This document shows, piece after piece, positions 1 through 10,434 of a stretch of 64,000 bases of DNA (position 1 is its first letter; each line of letters starts with the position of its first letter). Below the pieces are notes generated by a model that saw only the letters and a list, made by a program, of their open reading frames with translations, had not been told where the DNA came from and ran no database searches. The stretch covers positions 54,961,377 through 55,025,376 of the forward strand of contig NC_063452.1 in assembly GCF_020379485.1 (NCBI RefSeq), in the 5' to 3' direction. Both the position numbers and the translations under genes were made by a program. The DNA comes from Brassica napus (taxonomy: Eukaryota > Streptophyta > Magnoliopsida > Brassicales > Brassicaceae).

Positions 1-481
1 TTCATCTCAATGAACCATCTGGATGAGTCTTATTTTAGGTTAAATTTTCAAAACTCACCGAAATGGATCTTTCAGATGATTTTTAATTTTATGTCTAAAG
101 GGCTGTCTGTTTCACCATCTGTCATTTTTATCCGGATAATCCATTTACATGATTAATCTTGATGTTACTGAGACTGTTCGTTTGTCCATCCAAATGTTTC
201 ATTTAGATGATTCAAATGTTTCATTTAGATGAATCATCTAGATAGATCATCTAAATGGACTTATGTTCGTTTCTTTATCTTCATTTCCATCTAGATGAAT
301 TTAGTAAACAAATGACTAATATACCCTTATTTTGATTTAATCATATATGTTTATATTAATTTTAACTATTTTAATTGTTAATGATGTTTTTGTTTATAAA
401 ATGTATAAAACTAATAGTTTTCTTAATCTATATACACGATCTTAAATCTTCATATGATAAAAGTACCGAGAGAGTATTTAT
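1..481 (+). other. Intron sequence of protease-like copy 1 (upstream exon lies outside the window)
   Basis: No coding signal is seen. About 376-481 matches the intron of copy 4 around 32772-32880 closely (shared text ctatatacac, atcttaaatcttcatat). It is therefore the intron of copy 1, whose first exon must lie left of the window or be lost. Positions 190-300 hold several direct and inverted copies of a catttagatgatt / catctaaatg motif, which look like the decayed terminal part of a small DNA transposon. Confidence 0.55.
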
Positions 482-1307
482 CAACTTATGTATTGATATG
501 GGTATACGACTGGATGCAACAGTTGATGTCATCATCAAAACGCATCAACGAAGGAGGCACAGTGTGGAGATTTTAATGAGATTGAAGCTCTAATACAGAG
601 CCTGAAGGAGAGAGGGCTGGTTGAATGGGACGATATAAGTTGTGGAGGAGAGGAGACAAATACAAATCAATTTTCAGCTCTAAGGAAACTTGGAAACTGA
701 TAGGAGTACCTCGAGCGAAGGTGAATTGGAGCCCTGGGATCTGGTTCGCTTGCAACACACCTAAATACTCTTTCATGGCTTGGCTTGCAATCCTCAATAG
801 ACTTGCAACAGGAGACAGGATTCAGCAATGGAACACTTAACACCCTAGCTCATGTGTGCTCTGCAATAGTTCGATGGAGTCAAGAGATCATCTTTTCTTC
901 GTATGCAAATTTTCAGAGGAGGTTTGGAAAGGTTTAACTCAGAAGCTGTTAGCTACACGCTATACCTGCCCATGGGACCAAGTTATACAACTGCCGATTG
1001 ATCAAAACAGAGACAAAACAGAGCTTTTCATTATTAGATATTTTTTCCAAGCAATTATGTATGCTATATGGAGGGAACGCAATCAACGTAAGCAAGGGGA
1101 AGAACCAAGGACTCCGGGACAGTTAATCAAAACGGTGGACAAGAACGTTCGCCACAGGCTCTCTTCATCAGGCTCAAGGCGCACACGGGTGATTTATCCA
1201 TCTGGTTTGCTTAAGTCTGATTTATGAAAAATTCTATCCGAAGTAACACAAAGCATAAAACCGATTTTTTTGTTTGAATTAATTTAACATTCTTTAAAAA
1301 AAAAACA
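482..1307 (+). mobile_element. 5'-truncated LINE (non-LTR retrotransposon) in the intron of copy 1
   Basis: The conceptual translation of 625-1227 gives the zinc-binding region found at the C-terminus of plant LINE reverse transcriptases (zf-RVT): a WSPGIWFACNTPKYSFMAWL block, then CVLCN, then ESRDHLFFVC. An in-frame TAA at 838-840 and frame changes around 590 (where the DATVDVIIKTHQRRRH region ends) show that it is dead. It ends in an A-run at 1296-1305. The flanks carry ATTTAT on both sides (476-481 and 1308-1313), compatible with a short target duplication. The flanking intron reads through in copies 2 and 4 without this block, so it is an insertion. Confidence 0.8.
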
Positions 1308-1368
1308 ATTTATGTATATCATGTCTACTAATTTCATCTTTGTTTGGGTTTTAACTTGAATTTCATAG

Positions 1369-1719
1369 AATATAGGAATGTCTGAGACCCTAGAACATCC
1401 ACCATTTAAACACTGCTTCGAAGAAGGCGCTTCCGGGAAGAACATGGATGTATCGGTGATGGAAATTGGGCTGCCAGGGAATGGAAAGGAGGTGAAGTGG
1501 AGGTTTCAAGGTGCGAATATAGTGGAGAGAGTATCAGAGACGGTTATTTGTTTGGCGTTCGTCGACGGAGGAAATAAATCTAATGAGTTCATGATCATTG
1601 GGACACATCAGCTTTAAGAATATTTGATTGAATTTGATTTAAGAACCACGCGAATGGCTTTTAGTGACCCACTCATGCTCCATAACACTAGCTGCTCCAC
1701 GTACCCTTCCCAGCTTTAA
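1369..1719 (+). pseudogene. Aspartyl-protease-like (TAXi_C) copy 1, last exon only
   Basis: This is the second exon of the tandem protease-like family. It follows a splice acceptor (tttcatag at 1361-1368) and starts with the family signature NIGM. It then gives the C-terminal lobe with FKHCFEEGASG, MEIGLPGNGKEVKWRFQGAN and ETVICLAFVDGG, and ends with the TTRMAFSDP and HNTSCS motifs. A C-to-T change turns the conserved CAA into TAA at 1615-1617 and removes the last 34 codons. The normal TAG stop is also altered, so the ancestral frame runs to 1719. The missing first exon, the LINE in the intron and the premature stop all mark it as a pseudogene. Family members are secreted proteins related to xylanase inhibitors and 7S globulin; that role is inferred from the family. 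Confidence 0.88.
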
Positions 1720-3430
1720 GATATCGTCTGCGCTGATGTATTTTTTCAAAAATAAGTTGCTACTTGTTTTTCATGTCACTATTATATATCATACTAAGAT
1801 AAGGCGCGGGATAAGATGATTAAATTTGTTATTTTGAAGATAAGAAAACATTAGATATGTTTAATTTGGATATTAGTTTGTTTTGAGTTGGTTGTTTCGG
1901 GTTTTAATATGGTCCAATTCTATAACTACATTTTAAATCAATTATTTTGTTCGGTTATAATGGTTGAGGTTTTTGATTTTATGTTGATAACCCAAAGACT
2001 AAAAGTATTTATTTGGTTTCATGTTATATGAATTTTAGACAATTCTAATGTCAACCAATCATTTCATATTAAAATTTCTAAACGGATGCAAAATTAAATC
2101 AAATTGAGGTAATTGTTGACGAAAAAAAGAAATTTATAAAAAAACATTTCAGTACAATTTGGTTAATAGTAAGATGACGTCCCATTAAAAATAGATTTTT
2201 CCGAAATTACTATAGATTTAGAATCGAATATTTAATTATATAGGTATTCACTTCAATGTACATATATGTATGTGTATGTAAAAATATAAAAAATGGTTGA
2301 TAAATATATAAAGATACAATTAATTAATATTAAAACAAAATTTTGGTCAATATAACAATTGAAACTTAAAATGCTTAAATAAAATTAATTAATCATTTAG
2401 ACAAAGTTATTTTATCATATAAAGAAAATCAAATCGTATACATAAACAATAAAAATATTGTGCTCCCATAACTTTATAACTCCAAAAACAATAAAAATAT
2501 TCTCAAACAGGCAATACTTGGTGCAAACTCAAAATCTTAATTACGAATATATTATATTTCCGATTTCTGGTACCTTATTTAATGGTTTGCGTAATCTCCA
2601 AGTCAAATCCGAGCTCCAGCTTATAAGTTGGAGTATAATTTATTTCCGATTTATGCACCTTATATGATTTTCTGGCTTAAACTCCAAGACTAATGAGAGA
2701 GTTAATAATAAGGGGACCGATAAAGTATAATTCGAAAATTAGAAGTCATAAAACAATTAATCGAAAATAATTTGACTTGACAATTAAATACGTAAATTCA
2801 TTTTAATATTTACTATAATATGTATCTAACGTAAACCAATAAAATCAAGCTTACGGAATTCATATATGAGGTGTATCCCGGACTCATAAAAATAGTGAAA
2901 CGATATTTAAATGGTCAAACCGTTAGTACGAAAAAAATTGAATTTAAATTTATTACTATTTTCTTAGATATTTTCAAATTTAGTATATCATAGTTGTAAA
3001 GTTAAATAATCATAAACAAATAAAACAAAACTGAACAAAGTAATAAAACAGAGGGTTTCTATTAATTTAAGAATAACAAAGAAGTTCGAGATAGACAGAT
3101 CTTCCATAACTCAAAACGATTGTAAAAGACAATTGCAATATAGTAAAAAAAACACCAGATGAAAATGAAAGCCTCTGTAAAACGCCCTGCAATCCCTAAT
3201 TTCCTTACGTGCGTGCATGAGCTTTTTAGTAAAACAGACCAAACGCATCAATTAACAAAAACGTACGTGCATGAAACAGACCAAACTCATCATCCTAAAC
3301 TATTCATCAAGTCATGAAGCCGACGCGAAAATGTTTTTTTTTTCGACGCGAAAATGTTTTGACAAATGATTTGAGATTATAAAAAAAAACAAGTATCACA
3401 CTGTCCGTAGGAAAATATTTTGACTCATGT
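1720..3430. other. AT-rich intergenic DNA
   Basis: No gene, terminal repeat or recognisable element was found here. It interrupts the 3' flank that follows other copies of the protease-like gene: the flank resumes near 6420. The stretch 1740-6420 is therefore probably a composite of insertions, of which only those listed separately could be identified. Confidence 0.5.
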
Positions 3431-3713
3431 ATAAATCCACCGAAGTCGTTCCCCTCGAGGTTTATAGATAATAACATTGATGCAAAAGGACAACACTTTG
3501 AGCTGTTAACGTTTGGGAGCGGTAGGAAAATCTATCCTGGATTAAAGGGGGACGATTTCTGTGAAGTTTTGTCTGGCGAGTCTGTTGTATCATTTTCAAT
3601 GGGAGTTACCTGAACGCATGGTGGTTGAAGATGTCGACATGGAGGAAGCTCCTGGGATTACTGTGAGCAAGAAAAGTGAGCTTCAATTTGTTCATGTGAA
3701 GTACATCACTTAA
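3431..3713 (+). pseudogene. Cytochrome P450 C-terminal relic (CYP71-like)
   Basis: 3431-3549 translates to the segment around the haem-binding loop of a CYP71-clan P450: FPSRFIDNNID, then AKGQHFELLTFGSGRK, then IYPG. The invariant cysteine that ligates haem is replaced by tyrosine (TAT). After a frame break, 3585-3713 gives the C-terminal end with WELPERMVVEDVDMEEAPG and a stop after HVKYIT. About 12 codons of the helix after the haem loop are lost or scrambled. No upstream exon was found, so this is an isolated exon fragment. The family assignment is firm; the exact subfamily is not. Confidence 0.85.
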
Positions 3714-4092
3714 AAGTAGATTCTTCATCGATTGTACTTCATATAGAACAAAATCTATCTTTATCTAAAAATTTTTTACCGTGTGGTAATTCTGAAGCTT
3801 GGAAGAATCTCAATGCTGTTGTATTCTTCCTTTGTAACAGCAAGACATGTTGTGAAAAGTATTTATAAACGTAAGCAGTAAGCCATTTTGACTCTTTGTT
3901 ACTCGCCGTTTATTCTTCTTGTCTACGTATCGTTCCGGATCACAATTTTCTTTCGTCATAACCATGAAGGTGACCACCACACCGGCTGCACATTTAGCTT
4001 TCACTAACTTGGCTTACTGCTCACCCTCTGATCTCTCTCAGTTTGCCGTTCCCCGCTGACGTCCAAACTGAAAAGTTTGTATCCCATTAGTA

Positions 4093-4885
4093 TCTTATAT
4101 ATTAAAACAGAAGTCACAACCTTGATTCATGTGTGATTTTTTTTTTTAAATAGACCTAATGGACATATTCCTAAAAAGTCATGTTACATTTAATCGCTAA
4201 TCTTATCATTTAAATTTTGGGCCTACCAGAAATTTTTATTGGGCTATCAATAATTGGATTTAAACAATAGATGATCCATTAGATTTATAGATAGTATAAA
4301 TTAAATAGATATAATTTAATATTTTAATACTATACCTCCATATGTTAAATATTTAAATATTTATCGATGTTAACTTTTAAAATATAAAGATTTTTTTGTT
4401 AAATAATAAAAATCATATTATCTAACAATGATTAATCTTTACTACCTTAAACCAATGAAAAAAAAATTTAAACTATATAGTTTATTTTAAAAATTAAACA
4501 AAAACTAAATGTTTAATTATTTACTCGATAATATAAATCTATGAAGCAAAAATTTTAATTTTTTAAAAACTTTCTAAATTTGTGAAATATTACAATATCT
4601 TTGAATATGACAATAAAAAAATATTTTACTAACCTTTATATATATACTTACGATTTTAGTAATGAAATAATAATCCAAAAATATATATATAGAAGAAGAT
4701 ACAAATACATGTGAAAGTTTGAAACAATCTATTCAATGAAAAAATATACCGTAAACTTATTTTGTTTTAAAAATTGATAGACACATATATATTATAATAT
4801 ATACCAATTTAGAATTGAAAACAAAATATTTATATAAAAATAAATGAAAATAAAAATCCGCGCGGTTGCGCGGTTCGAGATCTAG
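4093..4885 (+). mobile_element. Non-autonomous Helitron, copy A
   Basis: The element starts with TC (TCTTATATATTAAAACAG) after an A and ends with CTAG before a T, as expected for insertion between A and T. A hairpin, CCGCGC-GGTT-GCGCGG (4858-4873), lies just upstream of the CTAG end. There are no terminal inverted repeats, no target duplication and no ORF. The whole 793-bp sequence aligns with copy B at 15261-16059 in the same orientation. Confidence 0.9.
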
Positions 4886-5084
4886 TTAGTAAACTTAAAT
4901 TAGGAAACCTTGTCTTTAAACACACAATTTTTTTTTGAGAAGCTCTATAAAGTCGCCACATCAGCAGCCTTGTTCTGAAATCCTTGTCAAGCCGCTACCT
5001 GTCAAAGTCAATGTGAATGCATTTAAGACAAATGCTCTTCCTTTAATATAAAGGGGATATGTATCATCATATAATTTAAGGGTG

Positions 5085-5857
5085 GACAAAAAACCGATCC
5101 GAGTCAAACCGAACCAACTGAAGTGAAACCAATCCAAACCAAACCAAAGTCTATTATCAAATAGTTTTGTTTAATATTTCCCAACCCAAACTGAAACCGA
5201 TCCGAATCGAACCGAAATAAACCAAACAGATAAAACAATGGGTTTTTGTTATTATTTGAATTAAACATACTATCAATATACGATATACTAAAATCCTAAG
5301 ACTAAAGTCACTGTTAACTTTATTAACAATGTTATTTTTTAATTTTCTCTTTACTTTAGGTAACTTTGGTTTAACTGTGTTCTTATAAAAAATTTATGGG
5401 GTTTTAAGGTTTTTGTTTCAATTTTATATTAGATTTAATTTACATAGTTTATTTTCAAGAGTCATTATTATCGATGTTTTTTTAATTTTCTATTTACTTA
5501 AGTTAACTTTAATTTGATTGTATTCTTATAAACCTTTTGTGTTTTCTTTAAGGGCTATTGTTTCAGATTTGTATTGGATTTAGTTTACATAATTTATTTT
5601 TTCATAGTCACCAACATGATGATTTCATTACTATACGTTTATGTTTTAAAACATGATTTCTCTTAAAATAACTAAATTAGGGAACCTGATTGAATCGAAT
5701 CGAAACACAAACAAAGCCGAATACAAACTGAAACAAAACCGATCCAAAACAAACTAATTATGGTTTACTTCTGTTGGAAAAATTCTAGAACCAAATTAAC
5801 CAAACTGAACCCAAACCGAACTGATAAAATAACCAAAGTGCACACCTCAATATAATT
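5085..5857. mobile_element. hAT-like non-autonomous element, decayed
   Basis: The left end reads agggtggacaaaa and the right end reads gtgcacacct, giving an imperfect AGGGTGGACA / AGGTGTGCAC inverted repeat of the kind seen in hAT-type MITEs. Both ends hold runs of accgaaccaa/aaccgaaac motifs (5090-5230 and 5685-5835). No transposase ORF is present. A clean 8-bp target duplication could not be read, so the ends are approximate. Confidence 0.4.
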
Positions 5858-6419
5858 AATCGTATGTTATATTGACCATCATAAAAGTAATCATATAGTT
5901 ATATTATTTTATACGTACCATCATATAAATAATCACATATATTATTTTTTTAAACTTAATGTGAAATATAAAAACCATAACTTAAGTTGGTGTTTTAAAT
6001 TGGGCTTTGTATTGTATTTTTCTTATATATATTGAAACATTTCTTATAATGGCTATTGGAAAATATTTTAGTAAAAATCAGTTTTTGAATATATGTATAT
6101 TTTTGAATCAATTTTTGATATAAATCTATTTTAAATTATTATTTTGATTTAAAATATTTATATAAAGTTTAAATTTTTCTTTATGATTATTTTAGACAAA
6201 AGATGTTTTTAGGTAATTAGATTGGACCATTTTAGTATATTTTAAAGCTAACTCATATAGATAGTTTCTCATAATATAATTGACTTCTCAATTTTTCCTA
6301 ATAACATAAGTCCATTACTTCTTTTTTTTCTTAATATACTGTTATCAATGTTTTCAAACAATATTATACTCATTTTATATTGTTATCCATGTTTCCAAAC
6401 AATTTCTAAATGTACTCTA

Positions 6420-7250
6420 GTTTTTATAATATAGATTCGCCTAATGTTTAAGAACTTCACACATTTATTAATAATTTTGAAACTTTCAAAAAAGTTTTTT
6501 TTTTGTTTTTATACAAAATCTAAACATGAAAATTCATATCAATAATTTATTTTATTCTCTTTTCCAACTGTTTTTATTATCTACTTACTACTATTTAAAC
6601 ATCAGTCATATACATCATCTATCTGAATTTTTTTTAATTAATCTAAGAATATAACATGTGTATGAAAAGGATCATACTAATCTCTAAATGGAAGTGCAAT
6701 CCATTGATGGACTCTCTCTTCAGATATTTAAATGAAGTCTAAAACATCTATATTACCACAAAGTGAATTGTAATGAAAATTTTCTCAAACTCAAGTTGCT
6801 TAACTTGCAAAAGTTTGTCTACCAGTATACTACCATCTCGTAATTATCTATATTTGTCTGATACTCCCTCCGTTTTTAAATAATGTATGTTTTAGCATTT
6901 TTTACTTGTTTCTAAAAGATTAATGTTTTAGATTTTCTATGTAATTTTAATAATGAATTGTAAGCTTCAAGAAATGTTAATCGACAATTTTGGATTTATT
7001 GAAATGTTATTTGTTTAAATTTATGGAAAATTGTTATAATTTTAAAAATTAATTCTTTGATAGTTAAATATTAATTTTTTTTAATATTTGTGAAAAATCT
7101 AAAACATTCATTATTTAGAAACAGAGGGAGTATTATTTTAAAATAATAATAGTTTTCATGGGAAATAACAAAAGTAGAAAACTTCTAAAGAAATATATCC
7201 AAGCTCCAAAATTATCAATTGTTAAGATGAGTAAAAAAGGAATGAAAAGC
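6420..7250 (+). repeat. Duplicated 3' flank of the protease-like unit
   Basis: The text from 6440 (cctaatgtttaagaacttc) to about 7195 (gaaaacttctaaagaaat) matches the downstream flank of copy 4 (33427-33942) and, in parts, that of copy 7 (53866-54030 and 54408-54430). It marks the end of the unit that begins with the exon at 1369. A Stowaway-like MITE at 6864-7130 is inserted into it. Confidence 0.65.
6864..7130. mobile_element. Stowaway-like MITE
   Basis: The 267-bp element begins CTCCCTCCGTTTTTAAATAA and ends with the inverse (ttatttagaaacagagggag), so it has inverted repeats of about 22 bp with few mismatches. It is flanked by TA on both sides (6862-6863 and 7131-7132), the Tc1/mariner-type target duplication. 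It has no coding capacity. Confidence 0.9.
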
Positions 7251-8150
7251 TGTGGATATATATATTATGGTAAGTAATTAATGATAAAATTATGAAGAAT
7301 AAAAAAGGAAGGAAAAAAATGTATTGAAATTGTTGAAAAGAAGATTAGTTCTATTTTTTGCTTCAGTTTTAGCAAGATAGATTGTCTACTTTGACATATT
7401 TACAAAATACATTGACCCATTTAAATGAGTTATACTGTATAAATCTATTGAACAAAAAATGTTGTATAAATTTAAGGTTTGTATATTTCTGCAAAAAAGT
7501 AAAAACCTAGTTCCATTTTATATATATTTAAACTAATATATATATTGCATTATGTTTTAATAATCAAACTTTAAATTTAATATATTAGAATCATGTTGGA
7601 TGCTGACAAAAAAATAATCATGTTAGATGTTTTTCGTTTTGAAGGTAAATAGTCTATTTTATCATACACACAAAAATAATAACAAATAATTTAAATCTTT
7701 GTTTACATTAATATTTTAAAATTGTTATAAATACAAATAAAATTAATATATAAATAATTATTTAATTTAAATGTAAAGTATACATGTGAATAGTTAACTT
7801 TTAATACAATATAATATTTATATGTGTTGTTTCACACATAAGTTCATTTATCTAATAATCAAATAAAAATCAATATGATAAATATATAATAAATTATGGT
7901 TTATAACAATAAATTAAACTACAGGATGTGACTTATTCAATTTTTTTGTTCAAGAAGTCATATAAAAATTTAAATATATTGTAAACATTAAAAATATTAA
8001 ACACTAAACATTTAAAAAATATTAATGTATATAAGTTAAATCAAATATCCGTACACTCCGGGTCAAGTTCTAGTTTGTATTACTGTAGATAGCTAATCTC
8101 CAATTTGAAAAATACATTTTTCGTAAAGGTAAAGCGAGTATATTGTCAAT
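7133..8150. other. AT-rich intergenic DNA with a possible decayed Helitron 3' end
   Basis: No gene is seen. At 8049-8073 the sequence ccgtacactccgggtcaag then ttCTAG, followed by T, resembles the 3' terminus of an old Helitron with a degraded hairpin. No convincing TC 5' end was found, so the extent of any element is unknown. Confidence 0.35.
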
Positions 8151-8410
8151 GACTTCTTGGAGAACTACAATATGGTCTCTAGATTCATATTCATTTGCTG
8201 ATCCACAAACTTAACTTTATATTCAGTTCTCATAAGAGACAGTAGGTCACCAACTTATAACTAACTAAGTAACTAACCACGTAATTAATAGAGTACAATG
8301 CCACAAGACTAAACAACAAACCTGATACAATGTCTATAAGCCTGAAGAAATGCTAAAAACCTGCCCGATGTTTGTAGGGTTTCCTATCAAATAAGTTAAT
8401 ATAAATATGC
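8150..8410 (+). repeat. Upstream block of the tandem unit (gattcatttgctgatcc block)
   Basis: This block recurs upstream of other copies: 25545-25760, and 55436-55443 continuing at 58925-58950 where a Helitron splits it. Shared text includes attcatttgctgatccaca, ctcataagagac, and later aagcctgaagaaat followed by ttgtagggtttcct. It is non-coding, and its repetition shows that whole units, not only exons, were duplicated. Confidence 0.65.
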
Positions 8411-9285
8411 TATTTAAATGAACAAGAGATACGACTTTGAAAGAGTTTATGCTAGTTATGTGAACAAGAGATGTTACCTTGAGAGAGTTGCTTGGGTGCA
8501 ACACTCTCTTATTAATCTTCTATTATCCAATTAAAAATCTTTTTGTCCTTGGTGAAAATCTAATATTCTTCCTTTTCATTTTTTCTTGCACTTTAATATG
8601 CTCTTTATGAGCTATTTCTATTCTAAATACAATTGCATGTGTCTCTTTTGTTAAGTGCTAAAGACAGAGAATGAGCTGTCTTTTATTTTGTTGTGAAAGC
8701 GTGTTTCAGGATTCCAAGCTTGACAAGAGGTATAGACAATATGATAGTTAGTTGTATCCAGTAGCAGATCAGGTAGGCTAGCTCAGCTAGCTAAAGTGTT
8801 TACCGGAGTCAATTTAGAGTCAACATAGTATATAATATGGATCAATAAGCCTATTTTACTATATTTTCAGTTTGCTCTGGAAAACACAAGTAAAAAAACA
8901 ATTTCCTTTGATTTCACATGTATCATATGACCCACCTCTCAGTAAACTACCTCCGCCACTGGTTGTATCTAGATGGGCAATGAATCTAGTTTCTGGTAAA
9001 TTTAAAACGCATCGACATGAAGCTTAAACTTAACATATGATGGTTATTGCGTACTAAAATTGGAGTATGTGTTTGTTTATACAATTTCAAGATCCAGCAA
9101 TAATTGATCACATATTGCTATATTAAGATCAAGTACCAGAAGTTAACTGAGAAACTAGGGATGAAGTAGCTACTACATGATTTATATTAATACTTTTCTT
9201 TTTATTATATTGATACTTGAGCAGCGCTTAAATGTTTAAAGAACACCAATATTTCACCAATTTTCAAATATAATCTAGCTGTTGT

Positions 9286-9564
9286 CACGTGTATATATCT
9301 GTCATGTACTCATGTGCATAGTTAATAGTGTCCTTTGCGGGAATGCGCGAAATTTAAACACTAGAAGAAACATTAAAACGTGCTCAAAACATTAAAGAAT
9401 CCTACTCCATCTACCTATATTTTCATTTTCTTAGATACAGAGTTTATTTTACACCTATAAGTACCATACATCGACAGTAGTCCATCTTCATCTCAAACGA
9501 AAAAAGCACATTCATTGCCGTTACAACAAATAAACCAAAAAAAAAACACCTGAGAAACACAAAG
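9286..9564 (+). promoter_or_regulatory. Promoter and 5'UTR of protease-like copy 2
   Basis: A G-box, CACGTG, lies at 9286-9291. A conserved proximal block (aaaacgtgctcaaaacatta) follows around 9376-9395, and a TATA-like ctataagta lies at 9455-9463, about 100 bp before the ATG. The same order is seen before copies 3, 4, 6 and 7 (the G-box is intact in 2, 6 and 7). The 5'UTR is A-rich and ends aaag-ATG. The regulatory meaning of the G-box is inferred from plant promoters in general. Confidence 0.6.
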
Positions 9565-10041
9565 ATGGGTGGCCATACGCATCTCATCGTCTTCGTCTCC
9601 ATGTTTGCAGCCATAACTCTGATATCGGAAGCCCAATACATTCTCCCGATCTTCAAACACGAACCCTCCAAACAATATTACACACTTATCTACATCGGAT
9701 CCGCCACAACGTCGTCTCCCGTTAACCTCCTCCTCGATCTTGGAACCAACCTCACGTGGCTCAACTGCCGCAACATCAAATCTTTATCATCACTTCGCCT
9801 CGTTACTTGCGAGAGCTCCACCTGCAAATCCATTTCCGGCAATGGCTGCGACGGAAAAATCTGTCTTTACCGTGAACCAAGTCCTTTCCTCCTCACAAAC
9901 CACACCGTGACCAAAACCGACCGTGTCGTTCAAGACAAAGCCACCATCTTCTCTACAGAGAGCGGAATACCACCCTCCCTTGTCTCTTTCCGCCCCTTCA
10001 CATTCTCCTGCGCCGTCCAGAAAAACCTCCAAGGCATTGCC

Positions 10042-10389
10042 TGATAGACTTCTATTAGCTCGAGTCTGACGTGGCAGGGAGGACGCTGACGTGTTTAATG
10101 AGGAAGAGCCAGGGGAGCCTTGGTTTGGTTCAGAAGGTTTGCAGTTGGAAAGATTAACGGAGAAAGACGATATAAATATAGTTCGTCTTCTTCACTTGTT
10201 CTTCATGCTTTGTATGTTGTTGTTCGTAGACGCCATGAGTCTCGGCACGGTCGCCATGAGATCGTCGTGATCAGTCATCTTCGCCATGAGAAGGTGATTG
10301 TGATCGGAATCTGCAAAGCTATCTTGTATTCATTGTTCTATCTTGTATTCTGGTTTGATAAAGGAGTTAGAGATATCAATACTCTATCA
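10042..10389 (+). repeat. 5' LTR
   Basis: TG...CA ends (TGATAGACTTC to ACTCTATCA), 348 bp. A TATA-like element, gatataaatata, lies near 10168-10179 and could start the element's transcript. Its first triplet TGA closes the interrupted protease reading frame. Confidence 0.93.
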
Positions 10390-10434
10390 TTGGTGCGGTA
10401 AAACTGTGATCGAAGCTAACGCGGTGGTGTTACG

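Noticed and set aside
10120..10401. ORF inside the LTR (MVWFRRFAVGKINGERRYKY), repeated at 12991
   Set aside because: It appears twice only because the two LTRs are identical. It has no protein-like features and overlaps the likely promoter of the element.
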